Below, piece after piece: positions 58,301 to 64,000 of a stretch of 64,000 nt of DNA (its first letter is position 1; the number at the start of each line of letters is the position of its first letter). Origin of the DNA: Trichuris trichiura. Taxonomy: Eukaryota > Nematoda > Enoplea > Trichinellida > Trichuridae. The stretch is taken from the NCBI GenBank assembly GCA_037903355.1, contig JBAJFE010000035.1, forward strand, positions 310,001 through 374,000, written 5' to 3'. The notes beneath the pieces are model-generated. The model made no database searches. It was not told where the DNA came from and worked only from the letters and a program-made list of their open reading frames with translations. A program made the position numbers and the translations under genes.

Positions 58301-61300
58301 ACTTCAATGTCTATTTTTAATAGGCGTTTGACTCGCCAATGTCTGACCATATGTTGATGTTTGAAAAGAATTACCGTGAGCAATTGATTATAAGCTGTCC
58401 AAGTGGATTCGATTTCTGGCAAGCTTTGCACTGCGTGAGACCACTTCATATTCTTTTCATGCAATACCGTATTTGATAAGAATGTCAGGTTCCATGTAAG
58501 GCAATCCTTATTTTTCAAAGCAAGGGCTTTTTTATTTAAAACTAGTTTGCCATTTGCAGGACGTTTCTGCAAATAGCAAGCTGAGGTTGTGCAATAAACA
58601 GGTCAGCCCTGCAGAGCGAGTTTAGATTTCCAAGAAAAGGTAGACTATATTCTCTCTTACTTTGTGCAGCTATAATGTGTCATGGAAAAGTTACCGTTTT
58701 ATTCTCCGTTGAAAGCAGCAGCGCGTACTAAATTGATGGCCGTGGCCGGTATTGATTTTAGAATAACTTATCCAGCAGCTGACACGTGGCTGCTGACACA
58801 GCCATAAACGATTTTTACCATTTTATTGAATCTTCCATTACTGTTTCGCTTAGGGGACAAGCTTAGAGTGCATAAATTTTGTCGCTACCTCTGAGACAGT
58901 TCTCGGAATTGTAGACTTATCATAACATTTGTGTGCAATTATTCAGGTAGGATTTTTATACTTTTATGCATGGAGGAATCCCGCCATTCTGCGGACAGTC
59001 TCCATATGTCAGTACGTTAGGCTGTACCAAACAAGGAAACTGTAGCCACGCAAAAGCAATTCCTATGAATCTTGCTGTTCCCTATTAAGATTTTCTGCTT
59101 CGGAAAATTTGTCGCAGAGCCGTACCGCAATCTATAGAATGCTGTTCTTTGACATACACAGGTGTCTCTTAAAGAAGCTGATCGTGAACTATGCATAGAG
59201 TAGGTTTCAAATTTCATCTTTCAAAAAGAAATTTTAAATCTTACACATAATTATATTTAGATTATTTATGCTCAGAAGTGGGTTCAGAATTTCAAACATT
59301 CGTACCTTTGACCTTGAGAAATATTTAGCGCATGACAGTACATCTATTCGCAAGTGATCATTTGCATGCTAGCTAAGTATATCCTCTTTCCAGAATTTCA
59401 AACCTTTTAACCTTGCATTTTCTATGTATTCGTGGGAAAAGCTCTAAGGCAATTAAACTTCATCTTTTCGCTGAAAATGTTTATTTACTGAAAGTTATGA
59501 ACAAACAGCGGGTCTTATTGTTTACGCACCCCACCGTAACACTTTAAGGACGCGGTCACTCTGTCCTGCCCTTACCTAACTGTAAGTATAAACATAGATA
59601 GGGCTTATGTCTTAGCTTCGGCGTAAGTAAGGCTAGAACAGGATGGCCGCGTCCTTGCCAGAAAGTAACTTGCATTTCCTAAACAGGAACCTCAACAGCC
59701 ATCTACAGACAGAAATTCGGTGTGCTTTTTTTCAACTCGAAGGCAATCACTGTTTTAAGGTGCTGAATTTCCGTTTATGTTGTTCACTTCACAAAAATGA
59801 AAATTATTGAGCAAAATTATTAATACTACGTAGTTCATTTATCGATATGGTATTTTCTTACGGAATGACAGGTTACGAAAGATCTGAAGGCTCCGCATTT
59901 TAAAAATAATATCATTTGACAGGAAATGGCCGTATAGCAACTCTGAAATACTAAGCTGACAGCAAAAGTCTATCCTCGATTTTTGATTGCTTAAACAGAC
60001 TGACCCTTGAACTACAAACTGCCTATATGGGTATGTTCCGCCTTACTGAGGCTGATAGGACCTAAACAGAGGCAGCTGCTTCCATTATTCCGCACAGGAA
60101 ACGGGTTTGAGCATTCCCAATCCTTGAAAATAATATGCGACGAACAAGGAACAGCACAGAATACAGAAGAAGACTAGCGTATGCTAAAAGCAGCACTAAC
60201 CTGTACAAGGTATAAGTAACGTAAGTGCACTCTAGTTGCGTTTACTACCATTAGGAACATACTGGGCACAATGGCGGCCTGAGATAACGAAAAGTGAAGC
60301 TCACTTGTTGATATGTCGATGCAGTGCTATCAGGACAGAGGGATAACTAATGTCAGGCCTGTATGACTGCTTGCTTGGACGTTGAAGATTGCGATTCATT
60401 ATCTAGGAGTGCCCTTACTATCACTCGCTTACTCCTTAATGGCATTCCAGAGTTTTCACACTAGGTCAGCCAGTCCAATAAAGTGATAAATTTTCCATTC
60501 GGTTCATTATTTTAAGTTTAATAGGACAGATCGCTTTGCCGTTTGCAAGTCCAACAATAAAATCTGCAGCTTTCAAAGTTTTATCCCGTTGGAAGTGAAC
60601 GCTATGAATAGTAGGCGCAGAGAAATACACTACGCCCATGGTGTCCGCACTTTGTTCTATGTACATTCAGTCTACATTCAACGGAATAGTCTTGCAAGCT
60701 TTCTTTGCGCTTCTTGCTTGCTTAAAAACCATCCTACTAATGGACTCACGAAAGAAATTAAGATAAAACAAGGCATCCATGATTATACGTCGACAAACCT
60801 TAGAACTGTAGCATCTTTGATACCAAGTGTAATTCCCCTTGGGCTTTTATCTGTAGGCGCAACTGTCCCATTTAGGTAGCCGTAACAGTAGGACAGAAAG
60901 CGCCACAAAGGAACAGCTATACTCATACTTTGAACCTTGCCTTAAACGGTACAGTTTTATTAGTTATTTTGTATTTTAATGTGCTTTCCGTTGAAGAGCT
61001 TTCAACTTTGTTCATTATATTCTGCATTTACTCTGAAAATTTTAAATGATTTTCAGGATACTTATCATAATTTAGTATATCCCTTAATTCTACATGGCTG
61101 CATGCGCTGACGCACTGCAACCAGCACGTTTGCAACACGTACAGTAACGCGACTGCTTGCCCTGTAAGCTGCAAGTAACAAATAACAGCATAAATCATAC
61201 TACAAAAGAAACAGAGCTAATACGAAGCCTGACTTGTCTTCCTTTTTAGCATCTCAACAAATATAGCAAAACCTGTGACAAGCTGATGCATACTTGCTCC

Positions 61301-61464
61301 AAAATACTGATATTAACGACGGAATAATTAAAACTGTTTCAATCATCTCGTCTCAGCTAGCATGTGACTGAAACGCTGCTTCGAACTTTTTCACTGATTC
61401 CTGCTCGTAGGAAATCTCATTGTTAATAAACAATGGATCTTGTCAGTTATGCTACGAAACCTTT
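55328..61464. other. Long stretch without a recognised gene
   Basis: AT-rich and non-coding by eye apart from the repeat copy at 59547-59655. Short open frames (for example 56042-56248 hydrophobic, 56437-56622 basic) lack splice or domain support. Confidence 0.3.
59547..59655. repeat. Dispersed hairpin repeat, copy 4 (short palindromic form)
   Basis: aggacgcggtcactctgtcctgcc at the left is the inverted counterpart of aacaggatggccgcgtcctt at the right. Between them are cttacctaactgtaag and cggcgtaagtaag. It is the most clearly palindromic copy end to end but lacks the shared start of the other copies. Confidence 0.55.
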
Positions 61465-61650
61465 GAGAAATGTAGGTTCCTTTTTAGTTAAGCATGTGGC
61501 CATCCTGTCCTGCCTTTATCGAAGAGCATGCCGGCTGGCCAATTCTGCCCCTATCTAAGTTTGAGCCAAAATAAACGCCTTATGGTTAGGCTTAGGTTAG
61601 GGAAGGGCAGAACAGAATGCATAGCAAAGTTACAGTGTGAGGGCAAGGCG
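61465..61650 (+). repeat. Dispersed hairpin repeat, copy 5
   Basis: gagaaatgtaggttcctttt start, ccatcctgtcctgcc, core gagccaaaataaacgcc / ggttaggcttaggtt, ggcagaacagaatg, and an end aaagttacagtgtgaggg. A near full-length family member. Confidence 0.7.
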
Positions 61651-61874
61651 AAAGCATCCTTTTTCAAATATACCATTCCCTAAACGTCCTTTCGTTCTTC
61701 GTAGATATTCCCAAACCAGATGCACGAGTGCCTATTAATTTGCTCAATGAATTCCAGTTTCACTGTTCTCAACAGCAGACGAATTTTTGATGTGAATGCA
61801 TTGAGCTTTATTATTTAAAATTAACGGTTCACCGGTTCCACCATGTTTACCTTAAACAGAATACCATATTTCAG

Positions 61875-62261
61875 AGAAGCAAGGCGTTGCCTCTGTTCGA
61901 AGCGAAACCATTTCCATCAACTATGTGAGCTGCCTGAGAAATGAAGGCTTCAGCATGCTGAACGCGGTATGGTTGCTTTTATTGACATTTTGTTCAAGCA
62001 GTTTGCTCTGTAAAACCTTTATCACAAGCTAGCCGTTTCTATCTGCAGCGGAGAAAAACGTTTATGCTGCCATTTAGAATATTGGCCAGAGAAGTCTAAA
62101 AACGCTCGAACGTGGGGTGCAGACTAATACGTATCTGCCAGTGGTTTGCTCACACTGTTCCTCATTGCTCAAATCTTCTGAGATCGACGCTAGCAAAAGG
62201 CGTCAATCGGATGGTCTTCTATTTCCGTCTCCTTCGAAAATCCACGAATCGCCTAAAGCAG
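61875..62261 (+). CDS. Two internal exons of an unrecognised gene
   Basis: Exon 61875-61966 (after atatttcag, ending at gtatgg) and exon 62123-62261 (after ggggtgcag, ending at gtactt) join in phase 0 across a 156-base intron. The protein reads KQGVASVRSETISINYVSCL, then LRNEGFSMLNA, then TNTYLPVVCSHCSS followed by a Ser-rich, charged stretch (FPSPSKIHESPKA). VCSHC could be half of a zinc-binding site. Upstream and downstream exons were not resolved. I do not recognise the family. A second open frame over the same DNA (62112-62354) lacks splice fit and is treated as a shadow. Confidence 0.45.
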
Positions 62262-62352
62262 GTACTTTCCTTATTTTTGAAAACGTCTTTTTGTCGTCTT
62301 ACCGCCTACACTTGCAAGAAAAGAGTCTTGTCGGTTGTGCGCCCTAACGTCT

Positions 62353-62550
62353 AAAAAATGCAGGTTCTTTTCTGTTAGACGCGCGGGTATCCTCTTGTTC
62401 CTTTACTGTCGAGCATGTAGGCTACCCTGTTTTGCTCTTAACTAAGTCTAAGCCAAAATATAAGGCCTATGCTTATGCTGACAAGTAGGGAAGCGCAGGA
62501 TACGTTGGCCGGCGGGTCTAAGTTACAGTATGACAGTGTGGCGCATAACC
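62353..62550 (+). repeat. Dispersed hairpin repeat, copy 6
   Basis: aaaaaatgcaggttcttttctgttag start, core ctaagtctaagccaaaatataagg then cctatgcttatgctgaca, and an end aagttacagtatgacagtgtggcgc. It lies 0.7 kb from copy 5 in the same orientation, with moderate divergence between the two. Confidence 0.7.
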
Positions 62551-63198
62551 GTCAAGATCCTGAAAAATTTCTCTTTTATGCTTTTTTAACCTCAGTTAAA
62601 CCGGAAGTCTGTTCGAATCAAGCATAAGCAGTATGTCTCGTTTTTCCTTGACTCTTCAGCTGCTTGCTGTGCTTATCGGTGAATTGTTAACTTGTTAGAG
62701 ACGTGAAGTGCTTTCTGCTTTTGGTAGTTGCATTTTTCACTTTTATGCTAGAGCATTTCAGTGCTCAGCATTTTTAAGTTTCTACAAAATACTGCTTTTC
62801 CTCCCACATCTTTTATGTGACGAAGTTTTAACTACGAAGCAAGGCTGCAAACCTGTATCACAATGTTTGTGCGGTTTTGCAGGCCTTTCTGGAACCTAGC
62901 TCTCTTCTTCTGGCTTCCAATGGCAGAACATCTTAAATATTTAACAAGTCCGTGTTTTCTCTTTTCAAACTAATTCAGCCAATGGTTTATTAAGTTTGCT
63001 TGAGATTTCGCTTGTCAGTTAGTTAAGTGCTTGAGGCTGATCAAAAGGGCCTTATTGACTGACTGACTGAAAATGCTAATCCAAGGCAACGTCGGCTAGT
63101 CGAGACAGCCTAAAAATGCTTTCTCGTATGGCTGATCATTAACATAGTGGGCGGAACTTTGAAAATGCAAAATCGATTTTCAATTTTAAACGGTTCAC
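62551..63198. other. No gene model
   Basis: A short + strand ORF at 62634-62699 begins with a signal-peptide-like hydrophobic run but has no continuation. (GACT)3 occurs at about 63057-63070. Nothing else was recognised. Confidence 0.3.
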
Positions 63199-63510
63199 CT
63201 GATATGGGGCTCCGTGCTCAGCTGCGTGACTACGCGTCGTACAAATTCACCTACCGCCATGTTTTCTGATGTGGCAGCAATGCTGCTGAACACGAGGTTC
63301 TTTGCATTGGGTTGGTGAAGCTCTATCGTTTTCGAAAGATGGTTTAATTTGAGCGCACTTTTTTGAGAAATCTGTAGAAACGAAGCAGTGGTTCCTGTAG
63401 CTATAGCTGAATTGCTAAGTTCACTGAAGGGTTTACACCTTTCGAAACCTTTTACGACAGTCTTCAGCGTTCCGCATACAGAACGGACATGTAGAAATAC
63501 AATGAAAAAA
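63199..63510 (-). CDS. Coding exon of an unrecognised - strand gene at the window edge
   Basis: After an acceptor (ctccctcatag) the frame runs 103 codons with one base left over at the start and two at the end, to a gtgaac donor. The protein is well-mixed in composition (VKGFERCKPFSELSNSAIAT, then LHQPNAKNLVFSSIAATSEN, then GEFVRRVVTQL) and looks like an internal alpha-helical domain. A possible previous exon at about 63690-63728 and another at 63770-63890 (NRIPTRAGSNFSRKLETANI) lie upstream on the same strand, continuing toward or past the window end. No family assigned. Confidence 0.45.
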
Positions 63511-64000
63511 CTATGAGGGAGAAATGAATAAGATAAATCAAAGTAAATGAGGAAAAAATGTAGTGCCATTAAAGTATTTCCGCACAAAGTGATCATCACC
63601 TCTTGCAAACTGATGCATTTCAGTTTTTTCTTCTTTACCGTCATTGCAATAGTAAAGCCAGTGTCTGAAGTAATAGTGTCCGCCAACACTTTTTGCCAAA
63701 TAAATCGGCGGCCTTCTATGTGTTCAAAAATATGACAGAAATGGGGAAAGTACTAAGCATTACCCAAAATATTAGCAGTTTCAAGCTTTCGCGAAAAATT
63801 GCTTCCTGCTCGTGTTGGTATGCGGTTGTTAAGTCTTCTTCGCTTCAAAATTACTGAGCGAGCGTTCAATATGCAAAACAAATTTGAGGTAACAAAATAT
63901 GGACTCGTTACGGTGGGATCATTTCTAAGGCGATTGTTAGAAAAAGAGATTAGGCAATAATCACCAGCGTTCATTCGAACAAGAGAAGCTTTCCATTAGC

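Noticed and set aside
62112..62354. An alternative 80-codon frame over the 62.1-62.3 kb exon
   Set aside because: It does not join the preceding exon in phase and ignores both the gtgcag acceptor and the gtactt donor.

Overview
This window is eukaryotic and almost certainly metazoan. Genes are broken into short exons by GT-AG introns, many only 32 to 55 bases long, and sit in AT-rich non-coding DNA with decayed transposons. The homologues I recognise fit an animal: a CPEB-type translational regulator, a CED-6/GULP engulfment adaptor, phosphoserine phosphatase, a secreted alpha-carbonic anhydrase and a matrixin metalloprotease. Compact genes with ~50-base introns and R2/NeSL-like, Ty3/gypsy and Tigger remnants would suit a nematode such as a trichurid or other enoplean. 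That placement is inference; no rRNA or other marker gene was seen.

Layout, left to right. 0-3.4 kb: scattered coding exons, ending in the 3' end of an unrecognised + strand gene. 4.0-7.8 kb (+): a complete eight-exon CPEB homologue. 8.5-8.8 kb (-): the last part of an unrecognised gene abutting an LTR. 8.8-13.0 kb: a transposon graveyard with an LTR and gypsy integrase (-), the 5' half of a Tigger element (+), and an R2/NeSL-like retrotransposon with a broken reverse transcriptase (-). 13.4-15.0 kb (-): five-exon phosphoserine phosphatase. 16.9-21.6 kb (-): CED-6/GULP in two exons. 22-39 kb: mostly non-coding, with an internally deleted Tigger element (27.56-28.71 kb), a possible small mitochondrial membrane protein (29.9-30.1 kb, +) and a few isolated candidate exons. 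39.3-43.0 kb (+) and 43.5-45.9 kb (-): alpha-carbonic anhydrase and metalloprotease genes, convergent, both predicted to act outside the cell. 47.9-48.6 kb (+): a small basic protein, convergent with the last exon of a - strand gene. 51.7-51.9 kb: a striking 86-bp-arm hairpin. 53.6-55.3 kb (+): an unrecognised gene with introns as short as 32 bases. 61.9-62.3 kb (+) and 63.2-63.5 kb (-): exons of two more unrecognised genes.

A ~190-base repeat family with an internal hairpin recurs at least six times, including inside the phosphatase and CED-6 introns. I see no operon, CRISPR array or convincing tRNA. Exon boundaries were chosen by hand from splice consensus, reading-frame continuity and family similarity. 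Phase agreement across every junction is the main support for the multi-exon models; first exons and untranslated regions are less certain.
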